This document shows, piece by piece, positions 52,010 through 61,024 of a stretch of DNA of 64,000 nt. Location of the stretch: NCBI GenBank assembly GCA_905235735.1, contig CAJOMU010000007.1:1-64000 (forward strand), read 5' to 3'. The DNA comes from an uncultured Synergistales bacterium (GTDB lineage: Bacteria; Synergistota; Synergistia; Synergistales; Aminobacteriaceae). Under the pieces are notes generated by a model, which worked only from the letters and a program-made list of their open reading frames with translations, was not told where the DNA came from and searched no databases. The translations under genes were made by a program, and so were the position numbers. The number at the start of each line of letters is the position of its first letter. Within the stretch, counting starts at the first letter, position 1.

Positions 52010-53524
52010 TTAATACTTCAATGCTGGTTTGTTTTGCAGCACTGCACTTCCATTCTTTGCAAAAGCTATGTTCATTGGTGAAATATATTTTTCATAAAAT
52101 TGTCCGGCTTCACTCTCATTCATCTTTAAATCAAGTTTCATCAATGCCCTGTTTATTATCGAGAATACATTCATCTTGCTCAGGTAACCCTCTTCAATCT
52201 CTCGTATCACCTCCTGCAATACAATTTCTGTCTTGAGTTCAAGATTACCAGACATGAAATATTCATCAATGTAGAAGAACGGAACATCATTATTCTGTAA
52301 TCGCTGATAGTATGCCTGTGAGCAGTTATCATATTCAAGCATGACGAGGAATTTCACTTCAGGTGTGAGTTCGATTAACGGCCAGAAGTCGCAATCACTC
52401 GAAATTATGATAGCCGAATCTATTGGTTTACCTTCTGCTTTTGCCGATACAATCTCACGGTAAAACTTAATCGTTAAGGCAACATCTACAGCAGATTTCT
52501 CATCCTTCACTCTGTCAGTAAGATAATATTCAAGCGGAAGATTCTCATTGCGTCTGAGTGCCCTCCATTGTGATGAAGTATGTTCGTCATCAACGAGAAG
52601 TATCTTTGAGATTTTGCTTATCAGTCCTCGTGCATCAAGTTCCTTAATGATCCCGATAACTTTGCAGGGGTCAGCATTCTCACAGTCAATCGCAACAAGA
52701 ATACGTTCAGACCTCGCAAAGAAATCTTCAGGGTCATCAATTGCATCATCACCTGCCTCTGTTACTTTGCTCATGTCGTAGAATCTATCACGGTTGCGTT
52801 CATACAATATGGGAATGAATTTCGCATCATCCCTCAGAATATTTCCGTCTGCATCTTCAGGATACCAGTTGATATATGACTGATACGGATACAAATCACG
52901 GAACTCACTGTATGACTTGGCCGCTTCCTTGTTGCCTTCAACAGTGTTGCCTTTTGGAATGAAGAATAAGTTGCGAATGTATGCCCACTTAATCCATTCA
53001 GGCATGAATTTCTGACAGTTAGGTACATGCGGTAAAAGGTAATTATGAACATCAACAATGTAATCTTCAAGTCTTCTTCGTGCCCTAACAAAGGGAATGC
53101 CATCACGTTCAAGTGTCCGTAAAATTTCGGGCGGAACTAAATCGGGAATAGCATCTATGTTCTTGATGTCTGAATTCATTTCTGTGAATATTGCCCGAAA
53201 GTTCCTCTGTAATTTTGTTCTGAGCATACAGAGGTTACGTACTATTCTTGCTTCTCTGTCCTGATTCATCTCATCGTAGACACTGCGATAAAACTGCGGG
53301 TTCATGTTTTCAGTCTGGCCAAGTCCGAAGTGTTTATCCTCAACTCCTATGAGATATGCAACCCTTGATACAATATCGCGTTTTGAACGAGGCGAATCAA
53401 TCTGTGCTTTAGATGTAGGCGGCAAATTCTCAGAGAAATTCTGAAGCATTGCACGTTTATCATCATCTAACATACTTCCTATACTTGTTTCACTCATCTT
53501 TAATTCATCATCTCCATATATCAT
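52010..53524 (-). CDS. NYN-domain (PIN-like) putative ribonuclease
   Basis: A 504-residue protein. Residues about 275-430 form a NYN/LabA-type PIN-like domain: LVAIDCENADP with D280, an Asp in DEKSAVDVAL, and IISSDCDFWPL with D377 and D379, which would bind the catalytic metal. The N-terminal 250 residues and the C-terminal tail are unassigned and may recognise RNA. The ATG at 53524 overlaps the yitT-like stop (ATGA), so translation is probably coupled. An ATG at 53497 with GGAG ahead is an alternative. Confidence 0.75.
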   Translation of the reverse strand: MIYGDDELKMSETSIGSMLDDDKRAMLQNFSENLPPTSKAQIDSPRSKRDIVSRVAYLIGVEDKHFGLGQTENMNPQFYRSVYDEMNQDREARIVRNLCMLRTKLQRNFRAIFTEMNSDIKNIDAIPDLVPPEILRTLERDGIPFVRARRRLEDYIVDVHNYLLPHVPNCQKFMPEWIKWAYIRNLFFIPKGNTVEGNKEAAKSYSEFRDLYPYQSYINWYPEDADGNILRDDAKFIPILYERNRDRFYDMSKVTEAGDDAIDDPEDFFARSERILVAIDCENADPCKVIGIIKELDARGLISKISKILLVDDEHTSSQWRALRRNENLPLEYYLTDRVKDEKSAVDVALTIKFYREIVSAKAEGKPIDSAIIISSDCDFWPLIELTPEVKFLVMLEYDNCSQAYYQRLQNNDVPFFYIDEYFMSGNLELKTEIVLQEVIREIEEGYLSKMNVFSIINRALMKLDLKMNESEAGQFYEKYISPMNIAFAKNGSAVLQNKPALKY

Positions 53525-54405
53525 AATGAACGCCAGCTCTTGAATCCATTTCCGAGAACTTCTGACGCATCGCATATCGACACAAATGCTTTCTCGTCAT
53601 GTTCTTTAAGAAATTGTTTCAGCAATACGACCTGTCTGGTATTCAACAATGTAATCAGAATTGGTCTTGTCTGACCTGTATAGCCTCCTTTACCCTCAAT
53701 GCGTGTAACTCCCTTATGCAATGAGTTAATGAACTTGCTGACTTCATCGGGAATGTTCGTGATTATGATTGCCTGTTTGCGTTTATCAAAGCTCCTTGTA
53801 ACATTGTCTACTGTGATTGCGTTCACATATAATCCAACTGCACCGTAAACTACAGCTTCAAGTCCAATGATGCCGATTGAGAAAGCGAAAATGAAGAGGT
53901 TGATGAACATTGAGAACTGTCCGACCTCAAGACCGTAACGCCTGCGCAATGCAACTGCTGCAATGTCCGTTCCACCTCCAGAACCTCCGACGTTGAGCAT
54001 CAATCCTCCTGCCGTGCCTTTCAGCACTCCGGTTATGACAGTGGCCATGAACTTATCATTGGGTAACGGAAGAGGGAAGTGTTCAAAGACAGAGAGCATA
54101 GTTGAGAAAGAGAAAACAGCAGTAATTGTGAGTGCGAGAAACCGAACGTTGAGATATTTCCATGCCCATAGAACAAGAAGAATGTTGCCGGTGAGAATTA
54201 CCCAGTTAGGAGAGATTCCGAACATGTAGTTTGTGAGTACAGCGATGCCTGCAACGCCCAAATCAGGAAAATGATAATGCAGAGTGAAATATCTGACAGC
54301 GAAAGCCTGAATTGAACTTGCGAATATAATTACTGCGACTGCTTTCCAGTCTTCTTTGAAGATTGTGATTGCGTGTGTGAAAAATTTTCTGATAAATTGT
54401 TTCAT
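53521..54405 (-). CDS. YitT-family membrane protein (DUF2179)
   Basis: A 294-residue membrane protein with about five or six helices in the first 200 residues (AVIIFASSIQAFAVRYF; GVAGIAVLTNYMFG; GGSGGGTDIAAVALRRRYG). A C-terminal cytoplasmic DUF2179 domain follows (FDKRKQAIIITNIPDEVSKFI; GYTGQTRPILITLLNTRQ). The family's transport or regulatory role is unknown. I start at the ATG 54405; the frame is open to 54450. AAGGAGG lies 14 bases upstream. Confidence 0.88.
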   Translation of the reverse strand: MKQFIRKFFTHAITIFKEDWKAVAVIIFASSIQAFAVRYFTLHYHFPDLGVAGIAVLTNYMFGISPNWVILTGNILLVLWAWKYLNVRFLALTITAVFSFSTMLSVFEHFPLPLPNDKFMATVITGVLKGTAGGLMLNVGGSGGGTDIAAVALRRRYGLEVGQFSMFINLFIFAFSIGIIGLEAVVYGAVGLYVNAITVDNVTRSFDKRKQAIIITNIPDEVSKFINSLHKGVTRIEGKGGYTGQTRPILITLLNTRQVVLLKQFLKEHDEKAFVSICDASEVLGNGFKSWRSL

Positions 54406-54473
54406 ATGTGCTAAATACGCCTCCTTTTGGATTAATATTAGCACAGTCATTTATTCCTTTATGTATGCGGGAA

Positions 54474-54506
54474 ATAAAAAAATCCCTCCCCGTTATTGAG
54501 GAGGGA
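54474..54506 (-). terminator. intrinsic terminator of the liv operon
   Basis: On the minus strand TCCCTCC / GGAGGGA forms a 7-bp stem followed by seven T, just after livF. Confidence 0.9.
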
Positions 54507-54514
54507 AAAATTTT

Positions 54515-55249
54515 TTATCCGCCTAAATATGCAGCTCTCACTTTGTTATCATTCAGAAGTTCCGAACCAGTTCCAGATAATCCGATTGTTCCGACCTCAA
54601 GAACATATGCCCTGTGTGCAGCCTTCAACGCCGCAAATGCATTCTGTTCCACAAGCAATATCGTTCTGCCCTGAGCGTTAATTGTTCTGATAATCTCGAA
54701 GACTTCCTCAACGAGTATAGGCGCAAGTCCGAGTGAAGGTTCATCAAGCATAAGCAAATCCGGCCTGCTCATCAATGCACGTCCAACCGCAAGCATCTGC
54801 TGTTCTCCTCCAGATAACGTACTGCCTTTCTGTCTGCGTCTCTCCTTCAGTCGGGGGAAGAGGGAATACACATATTCCATGTCATCGGCAATCCCATTCA
54901 CATCATCACGAATGTACGCACCAAGATTCAGATTCTCCTCAACCGTTAATTGCGGAAGTATGCGTCTTCCTTCGGGACTGAGTGATATTCCGAGCTTCAC
55001 ATGTGCTTCTGCGGGCTTACCCTGAATCGATACGGGCTTATTATCTCTGGGAGATATGAACGTCATCTCATCAGAACGCGATTTCACAAGTCCCATGATT
55101 GCACGTATGACGCTCGACTTCCCTGCACCATTCGCACCGATAAGCGTAACGATTTCGCCGCGATTAATTTCGATTGATACATCTCGAACTGCATGAATTG
55201 CACCGTAATTCACGTTCAGGTTCTTAATCTTCAGCATGGCCTCACTCAT
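54515..55249 (-). CDS. livF: branched-chain amino-acid ABC transporter ATPase LivF
   Basis: A 244-residue ATPase, one of the two that drive Liv-type uptake. Walker A GANGAGKSS lies near 38-46, the signature LSGGEQQML near 142, Walker B LLMLDEPSLGLAP near 160, and the LVEQN segment near 196 is typical of LivF. Its start codon is adjacent to the stop of livMG. It is the last gene of the operon. Confidence 0.94.
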   Translation of the reverse strand: MSEAMLKIKNLNVNYGAIHAVRDVSIEINRGEIVTLIGANGAGKSSVIRAIMGLVKSRSDEMTFISPRDNKPVSIQGKPAEAHVKLGISLSPEGRRILPQLTVEENLNLGAYIRDDVNGIADDMEYVYSLFPRLKERRRQKGSTLSGGEQQMLAVGRALMSRPDLLMLDEPSLGLAPILVEEVFEIIRTINAQGRTILLVEQNAFAALKAAHRAYVLEVGTIGLSGTGSELLNDNKVRAAYLGG

Positions 55250-57133
55250 TTACTTCTGTCCCTCCTTTTTAGCGTAATGCCTCTCAATTATCTGGTCAGT
55301 TTCCTTATCCGTATTCTCATGGCCAAGATATGCTTCAATGACTCTCGGATTAGCTTTTATCTCTTCAGGTGTTCCATGCGCAATATGAATCCCCTGATCC
55401 AATACCTGAATGTAATCGCAGACATTCATGACAACCTTCATATCATGTTCAATGAGTAATATAGTTAGGTCGAATTCATCTCTAAGTCTTCGGATAAACT
55501 TCATGAGTTCATCTGACTCCTGCGGGTTCATTCCTGCGGCAGGTTCATCAAGTAATAACAACTTCGGACGTGTTGCGAGTGCACGTGCAATTTCGAGCCT
55601 TCTCTGTGCACCGTAAGGCAATGACGATGCTTTTTCCTCTGCGAATTCAGAGAGACCGAGCTGTTCCAAAAGGTTCATGGCCTGAGCTTTAACGGCTGAA
55701 TCCTCGCGAAGTACATCAGTGAATACGAACGGCATTAACGACATCCACCACGAATATTTTTGTCTGATACGCGCACCTGTCATTACGTTCTGCAATACTG
55801 TTTCATGTCCGAACAGTCTTATGTTCTGGAACGTTCTGCTCATTCCTGCCTTGCATACTTCATCGGGGCTTAATCCTCCGATTGATTTCCCCAAGAATTT
55901 TATCGTGCCTGATGTTGGCTTATAGAATCCGCTTATGACATTGAACGCAGAAGTCTTGCCTGCACCGTTAGGCCCGATTAACCCGACTATCTGGCCATGT
56001 CTGATATTGAAGTTCAAACCGTCAATCGCTGAAAGTCCACCGAAACGCAGTACTATATCTTCAACTTCAAGAACTGATTCATGATTCGATTTTTCATGCT
56101 TAGGTTTGGGCTTGGCCTTTGGGAAGAATATATCCCATGAGAATTCACGCATACCCATAATGCCCTCACGTCTGAAGATGATTACGATGATGAGAAGTAA
56201 TGAGAAGATTACCATTCGCATACCAGGTATACCAGGAATGTTTATGCTTCCTATTGTGATTGGGTTTTCAACGAAACGTAACCATTCAAGCATGGTCGTA
56301 ACCAGAACAGAGCCTATGATAGATCCTGTTACGCTTCCTAGTCCGCCTACAACAATGATCATCAAGATATTATATGTCTGGGTTATCATGAACATTCGAG
56401 GGTCAATCGTTGTAATGAGATTTCCCATTAATGCACCGCCTAATCCTCCTCCGAAACAGCCGAGCGTGAATGCAATCACTTTAACCTTGAACGTATTGAT
56501 GCCCATCATCTTAGCTGCAACTTCATCATCACGTACTGCCCTCAATACGCCTCCGAAGTTTGAACGTAACATACAGACCATACATAGCAGAACTACACCT
56601 AAGCAGCCCCAGCTCATGAAGAGTGTTGTATATGCAGGAATACCTTTGAGGCCAAGTGAACCATTCGTTAATCTCGCAGTGTTCGTTATGAGAATGCGTA
56701 TGATTTCTGCGAAGCCTAATGTAGCTATTCCGAGATAATCACCGCCTAACCTCAGAACAGGCAATGCAACAATCAGACCAAAGAATGCCGCAACGATTCC
56801 CGCAATGATGATTGACGCAATGAACGGAGCATTAACGTTCAACAGCCACGGATAGATGTCCTCAAGAATCCACATCGCATTTTTCTGTGCAGGAGACAGA
56901 ACGAGTAATGCGGATACATATGCACCTATAGCCATGAATCCCGCATGACCTAACGAGAACATTCCAGTGATGCCGTAAATGAGATTGAGACTTAGTGCAA
57001 GAATTGCATTGATTGCGATTAGGTTCAATATTCTCTGCCAGTAACCGTTAAGGAGTTCAGGTGCTTTATCAAGGAAGAACGCAAATAGAACTACAGCTAT
57101 GATTGTGAGTATAAGATTTCGTATTCTCTGCAT
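55250..57133 (-). CDS. fused LivM permease and LivG ATPase
   Basis: A single 627-residue protein combining two subunits that are usually separate. Residues 1-330 are a LivM permease (ALSLNLIYGITGMFSLGHAGFMAIGAY; LGGDYLGIATLGFAEIIRI). A charged linker (KAKPKPKHEKSNHES, about 337-351) leads to a LivG ATPase with GPNGAGKTSAFNVISGF near 387-403, LPYGAQRRLEIARAL, LLLDEPAAGMNP and LLIEHDMKVVM. The frame is continuous with no sign of error, so the fusion appears real. It overlaps livH by a TAATG junction. Confidence 0.93.
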   Translation of the reverse strand: MQRIRNLILTIIAVVLFAFFLDKAPELLNGYWQRILNLIAINAILALSLNLIYGITGMFSLGHAGFMAIGAYVSALLVLSPAQKNAMWILEDIYPWLLNVNAPFIASIIIAGIVAAFFGLIVALPVLRLGGDYLGIATLGFAEIIRILITNTARLTNGSLGLKGIPAYTTLFMSWGCLGVVLLCMVCMLRSNFGGVLRAVRDDEVAAKMMGINTFKVKVIAFTLGCFGGGLGGALMGNLITTIDPRMFMITQTYNILMIIVVGGLGSVTGSIIGSVLVTTMLEWLRFVENPITIGSINIPGIPGMRMVIFSLLLIIVIIFRREGIMGMREFSWDIFFPKAKPKPKHEKSNHESVLEVEDIVLRFGGLSAIDGLNFNIRHGQIVGLIGPNGAGKTSAFNVISGFYKPTSGTIKFLGKSIGGLSPDEVCKAGMSRTFQNIRLFGHETVLQNVMTGARIRQKYSWWMSLMPFVFTDVLREDSAVKAQAMNLLEQLGLSEFAEEKASSLPYGAQRRLEIARALATRPKLLLLDEPAAGMNPQESDELMKFIRRLRDEFDLTILLIEHDMKVVMNVCDYIQVLDQGIHIAHGTPEEIKANPRVIEAYLGHENTDKETDQIIERHYAKKEGQK

Positions 57134-58029
57134 TATATTTTGTCCTCCAATCTTTCACCTAATAACCCTGTCGGCCTGAACAGAAGAATCAGAATCAGAA
57201 GACAAAACGCAAATGCATCTTTGTAACCCGATAACGTAGGGAAGAATGCGACCGACATAATTTCAACGAAGCCGAGTATTAACCCTCCAATCATTGCGCC
57301 TGGAACAGAACCAATTCCTCCAAAGACTGCCGCAATGAATGCCTTGATTCCCGGAGTCATTCCCATGAACGGCTCAACGCGAGGATAACGCAATGCCCAT
57401 AATATTCCTGCGACAGCCGCGAGTGCAGAACCCAATCCGAACGCAAGAGCAATGATTCGATTCACAGATACGCCCATCATTCGGGTAGTCTCAATGTCAA
57501 ATGATATTGCCCTCATAGCAAGTCCGGGTTTAGTTCGATATAACAGCCACAATAGACAACCAACGAGTACGAACGCAACAATAGGAACAAGAATACCAAG
57601 AGGAATTAATCTGACATCTCCGGGAAGTACTATCGGCTGCATGAGTATTGGAGGCTGTACTACTGGACGAGGCATACCAGTGAAAACGACAACTGCAAAA
57701 TTTTCGATGAAGAATGAAACTCCTATTGCGCTTATTAGTGCTGATATTCTTGGAGCTTCACGAAGAGGTTTGTATGCAATTCTGTCGACGAGAAGACCGC
57801 ATATTGTAGTTCCGATTATCGCGATAACTACTCCGACTGCCCAGGGGAGTTTATATACGATTGTTGCGAAGTAAACGAAATAAGCACCGAGCATGAATAT
57901 ATCACCGTGAGCGAAGTTAATTAGTCTCAGAATTCCGTAGACCATTGTATAGCCGACAGCAACGAGACCATAAAGAGACCCTAAGCTCAGAGCGTTAATG
58001 AAATGCTGAACGAAAATATTTAGATTCAA
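57133..58029 (-). CDS. livH: branched-chain amino-acid ABC transporter permease LivH
   Basis: A 298-residue inner-membrane permease with about eight helices: GSLYGLVAVGYTMVYGILRLINFAHGD at the N-terminus, RAISFDIETTRMMGVSVNRII, and VFGGIGSVPGAMIGGLILG near the C-terminus are all classic LivH. It follows livK after a hairpin and is coupled to the livMG fusion. Confidence 0.94.
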   Translation of the reverse strand: MNLNIFVQHFINALSLGSLYGLVAVGYTMVYGILRLINFAHGDIFMLGAYFVYFATIVYKLPWAVGVVIAIIGTTICGLLVDRIAYKPLREAPRISALISAIGVSFFIENFAVVVFTGMPRPVVQPPILMQPIVLPGDVRLIPLGILVPIVAFVLVGCLLWLLYRTKPGLAMRAISFDIETTRMMGVSVNRIIALAFGLGSALAAVAGILWALRYPRVEPFMGMTPGIKAFIAAVFGGIGSVPGAMIGGLILGFVEIMSVAFFPTLSGYKDAFAFCLLILILLFRPTGLLGERLEDKI

Positions 58030-58057
58030 TGATATAACGACCTTTCAATCATTCAAT

Positions 58058-58092
58058 ACAAAAAGAGAAGGGCAATCTCTCACCCTTCCCTT
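58058..58092 (-). terminator. hairpin terminator between livK and livH
   Basis: On the minus strand AAGGGAAGGG / CCCTTCTCTT (one G-U pair) forms a 10-bp stem followed by five T. Partial read-through would give more binding protein than permease. Confidence 0.75.
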
Positions 58093-58122
58093 AGAATTTA
58101 CGTTGTGTTACGAAGGTTGAGA

Positions 58123-59253
58123 TTATATTTCAGGTACAACGATACCTACGAACGTTTTCTTTCCGCCGCGAATCTCAACGATACCCATATCTTTTTCTGC
58201 ATCATGAGTAGCATTAATTGTGGTCATTCCCGTAACAGTTGGAAGATCTTTCGTTGTCTCCAATGCATCACGGATTTTCTGAGGCTCTGCGCTTCCTGCT
58301 CTTTCGATTGCATCCTTCAGAAGGATATATGCATCATAACCGAGTGCACAATTTACGTTCGGTGCTTTGTCTGGATGAATTTTATTCCATTCCGCTGTGA
58401 ATGCCTTTGCTGTTTCATTCATTTCCGGCATTGAAGGATCATATGCGAATGTCGTGTGCATGAATCCTTCAACGGCATCTCCACCGAGCGTAACGATTTC
58501 GGGGTTATCCATTGCATCAGCACCGATGAATCTGAATGTTGCACCGAGTTCTTTTGCCTGCTTGAGAACGATTGCTCCCTCTGCGAAGTATGCAGGAAGA
58601 AAAACGATGTCAGGTTTAGCATCGATTAAAGCTGTGAGCTGTGCAGTGAAGTCTGTATCGCCTGACTGATAGAAGAGACTTGCAACGATTTCTCCGCCCA
58701 TCTTCTTGAATGAATCTCTGAAGAATTTTCCGAGTCCTACGCTGTAGTCATTGGCCATGTCAACGAGAGTAGCTGCCTTTTTGAATCCAAGATTACGGAA
58801 TGCATATGTTGCTGCGCCTGCACCCTGAAACGGATCGATGAAGCATACACGGAAATAATATTTCTTATCCTGAGTTACGAGAGGGTTTGTGCATGATGTT
58901 CCGATTACGGGAACTCCTGCTTTCTCTGCAACTTCACCGCCTGCCATTGCGAGAGATGAACCGTATGTGCCGATGATAGCGTTCACTTTGTCGTTCTCGA
59001 TGAGACGTGTTACAGCGTTAGCCGCTTCAACTTTGTCTGATTTGTTGTCGACGATGACGAGTTCAACCTTCTTGCCGAGTATTGTGGGATTGAGAGTGTG
59101 AGCTAACATTGTGCCTTCGAGTTCGAGCTGACCGCCGAAAGCATTCTGACCAGTGAGGCAATTGAAGATTCCAACTTTGATTACGTCTTCATCAGCAGAC
59201 GCAACTGTACAGAGCATAAGTACGAGCATTAAAGCCGTGAGAAACTTACGCAT
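58123..59253 (-). CDS. livK: branched-chain amino-acid-binding protein LivK
   Basis: A 376-residue periplasmic binding protein of type I fold. A signal peptide (about 1-20, ending VASA) is followed by VIKVGIFNCLTGQNAFGG, AVTRLIENDKVNAIIGTYGSSLAMA, GTSCTNPLVT and DKYYFRVCFIDPFQG-like blocks. It delivers leucine-type amino acids to the LivHMGF complex. The ligand cannot be fixed by eye. AAAGGAG precedes the ATG. There is an extended -10 promoter just upstream. Confidence 0.93.
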   Translation of the reverse strand: MRKFLTALMLVLMLCTVASADEDVIKVGIFNCLTGQNAFGGQLELEGTMLAHTLNPTILGKKVELVIVDNKSDKVEAANAVTRLIENDKVNAIIGTYGSSLAMAGGEVAEKAGVPVIGTSCTNPLVTQDKKYYFRVCFIDPFQGAGAATYAFRNLGFKKAATLVDMANDYSVGLGKFFRDSFKKMGGEIVASLFYQSGDTDFTAQLTALIDAKPDIVFLPAYFAEGAIVLKQAKELGATFRFIGADAMDNPEIVTLGGDAVEGFMHTTFAYDPSMPEMNETAKAFTAEWNKIHPDKAPNVNCALGYDAYILLKDAIERAGSAEPQKIRDALETTKDLPTVTGMTTINATHDAEKDMGIVEIRGGKKTFVGIVVPEI

Positions 59254-59292
59254 AAAATAACAACTCCTTTGATTATTGTGAAATTTGCGAAA

Positions 59293-59301
59293 ATTATATC
59301 A
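59293..59301 (-). promoter_or_regulatory. extended -10 promoter of the liv operon
   Basis: The minus strand reads TGATATAAT about 40 bases before livK. Confidence 0.6.
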
Positions 59302-59304
59302 CGT

Positions 59305-59328
59305 GCTGAATTTTTTCATTAGTTCAGC
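59305..59328. promoter_or_regulatory. inverted repeat over the -35 region of livK
   Basis: GCTGAA-N12-TTCAGC is perfectly symmetrical in its arms and spans the -35 position. No T tract follows, so an operator is more likely than a terminator. Confidence 0.4.
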
Positions 59329-59346
59329 CATTATCGAAATCGATGA

Positions 59347-61011
59347 TTATATTTTTTCACGTTTCGACAGGATTCCGGCAATGCATAGCACGATAACTAT
59401 CACCGCAGGAATTCCAGCTGAACATCCTCCTGATGATGAACTTGATCTGCCCGTGTGAATACGTTCTCCGAGAATGTCATATGCCGCTTTCACATCAAGA
59501 AGTCCTGTTCTGCTTACCCTCGCTGTACCGTCAAACTGCTTGTAGGGAGCGTAAATTTCTTCAGCTTCACGTGTAACTTCCGCGATTGCCTCATCATGTG
59601 ATACAGGAGGGAGAATGCCTGCCTCTATTAGGCTGTCTATGAGGGAAATTGTTTCGGCCTGTCTGGCCACTTCCCTTTTCACGTAGCCGGCAAAAGGATA
59701 CACGAGAGGATTCTTGTCCCTGTTCGCGCCGTCAAGAAGTGCCGCCTTGATCTGGCCGGGTGTTGCGTCAGGATATGCAGACATAAGGAGTGCAGCTGCT
59801 CCTGTAACATGGGGTATCGCCTGTGAGGTGCCGCTCAAGCTGTTGTAGTACATGGCCGGGTTTCGTTCCGGGAGTGCAATGGGTGAATATGTGCTGAAAA
59901 TGTCGACTCCAGGAGCTGCTATGTCTACTTTTTCGCCCCAGTTCGTGGAGACTGCCGCTGTATCATCTGAAGCCATAGCCCCAACGACAATAAGATTATT
60001 CATGCCGGTGAATGATGTAGGATAAAAATAGTATCCCTTCTTGAATTTATTGCGGCCAGTAGGATCATCGAAAAGCGCAGGTTCTCCGGCCTCAACACCT
60101 GCATTTCCTGCCCCAACAACGATTAACGTTCTGTTGAGGGAGTCAAGCGCACGATAGGCCATGTAATATACATCATTCTGCATCTCTGACGGAGTAATGG
60201 GCAGAGCAGCACCGAGCGAGAAGTTCAGAGCAGCAAGTTTCATGCCGGGATTCTTCTGGAGAAGGCTGACAATGTAATTCAGAGCACGTATCTCATAGTT
60301 GATAGATTCATAAAGGTTCTCAACGTCAAAAACTCTCACGGGGATAATCTTAACGTTCCAGTTTACTCCTGTTACACCGATTCCGTTATTGCCTACCGCG
60401 CCTATTGTCCCTGCAACGTGAGTACCATGTCCTGCAAAATCAGCGTCCCAGCTTCCGAATCTCAAATCATATTCTCCGCTCACTGTCTGAGTGTTCAGGC
60501 CGTATTCAGCCGCTATGTTATCCACTAAATCAGGGTGTTCATATACTCCCGTATCGACAACACACACATAAATATCATAACTGCCTTTCGTATTCTCCCA
60601 TACAGCCGGAGCATTTATCGCTTTCAGTCCCCAGCATAAATCCGCGCTTGGGTCATTGGGCATAACTGATGCATTCACTGACTGAGTATGAGTATAATAA
60701 TTCGGTGATGCAGTGATTACGTCAGGACGTGATTTAAGCTCAGAGATTAACTGTTCAGTCGTCTTTGATGATGAACGTACAAGCACAAAGATTTTGCCTT
60801 CAATCTCCGATAACGTCTCGTAGGTCTCAGCAATTGACGCATCAATCTCACTCACCGAAGCAGAGACACTAACACCTGCTGCCGATACGCTCACGCCTTC
60901 AGGAACACGGAACACAGCAAGAGCTTCACCCTCCGCATAAATTTCCGCAAGTGCTGACGATGTGAATAACATAACTGCTATGAATGATACTGCAAAAATT
61001 TTTCTCTTCAT
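59347..61011 (-). CDS. subtilisin-like serine protease with Synergist-CTERM tail
   Basis: A 554-residue exported S8 protease. A signal peptide (about 1-24) and an inhibitor-like propeptide (about 30-105) are followed by the catalytic triad D153 (VVDTGVYEHPD), H195 (GHGTHVAGT) and S396 (SGTSQAIPHV), with the oxyanion Asn in the GAGNAG region. The C-terminus has a run of Ser, then GGCSAG, a hydrophobic helix (IPAVIVIVLCIAGIL) and SKREKI, the layout of the Synergist-CTERM surface-sorting signal. I start at the ATG 61011 with AAGGAGG ahead. It follows the MATE gene by 13 bases in one operon. Confidence 0.93.
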   Translation of the reverse strand: MKRKIFAVSFIAVMLFTSSALAEIYAEGEALAVFRVPEGVSVSAAGVSVSASVSEIDASIAETYETLSEIEGKIFVLVRSSSKTTEQLISELKSRPDVITASPNYYTHTQSVNASVMPNDPSADLCWGLKAINAPAVWENTKGSYDIYVCVVDTGVYEHPDLVDNIAAEYGLNTQTVSGEYDLRFGSWDADFAGHGTHVAGTIGAVGNNGIGVTGVNWNVKIIPVRVFDVENLYESINYEIRALNYIVSLLQKNPGMKLAALNFSLGAALPITPSEMQNDVYYMAYRALDSLNRTLIVVGAGNAGVEAGEPALFDDPTGRNKFKKGYYFYPTSFTGMNNLIVVGAMASDDTAAVSTNWGEKVDIAAPGVDIFSTYSPIALPERNPAMYYNSLSGTSQAIPHVTGAAALLMSAYPDATPGQIKAALLDGANRDKNPLVYPFAGYVKREVARQAETISLIDSLIEAGILPPVSHDEAIAEVTREAEEIYAPYKQFDGTARVSRTGLLDVKAAYDILGERIHTGRSSSSSGGCSAGIPAVIVIVLCIAGILSKREKI

Positions 61012-61024
61012 GAATCTTACCTCC

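Noticed and set aside
56106-56738. A 210-codon frame opposite livMG
   Set aside because: It mirrors the permease coding strand; long antisense frames are usual over membrane-protein genes.
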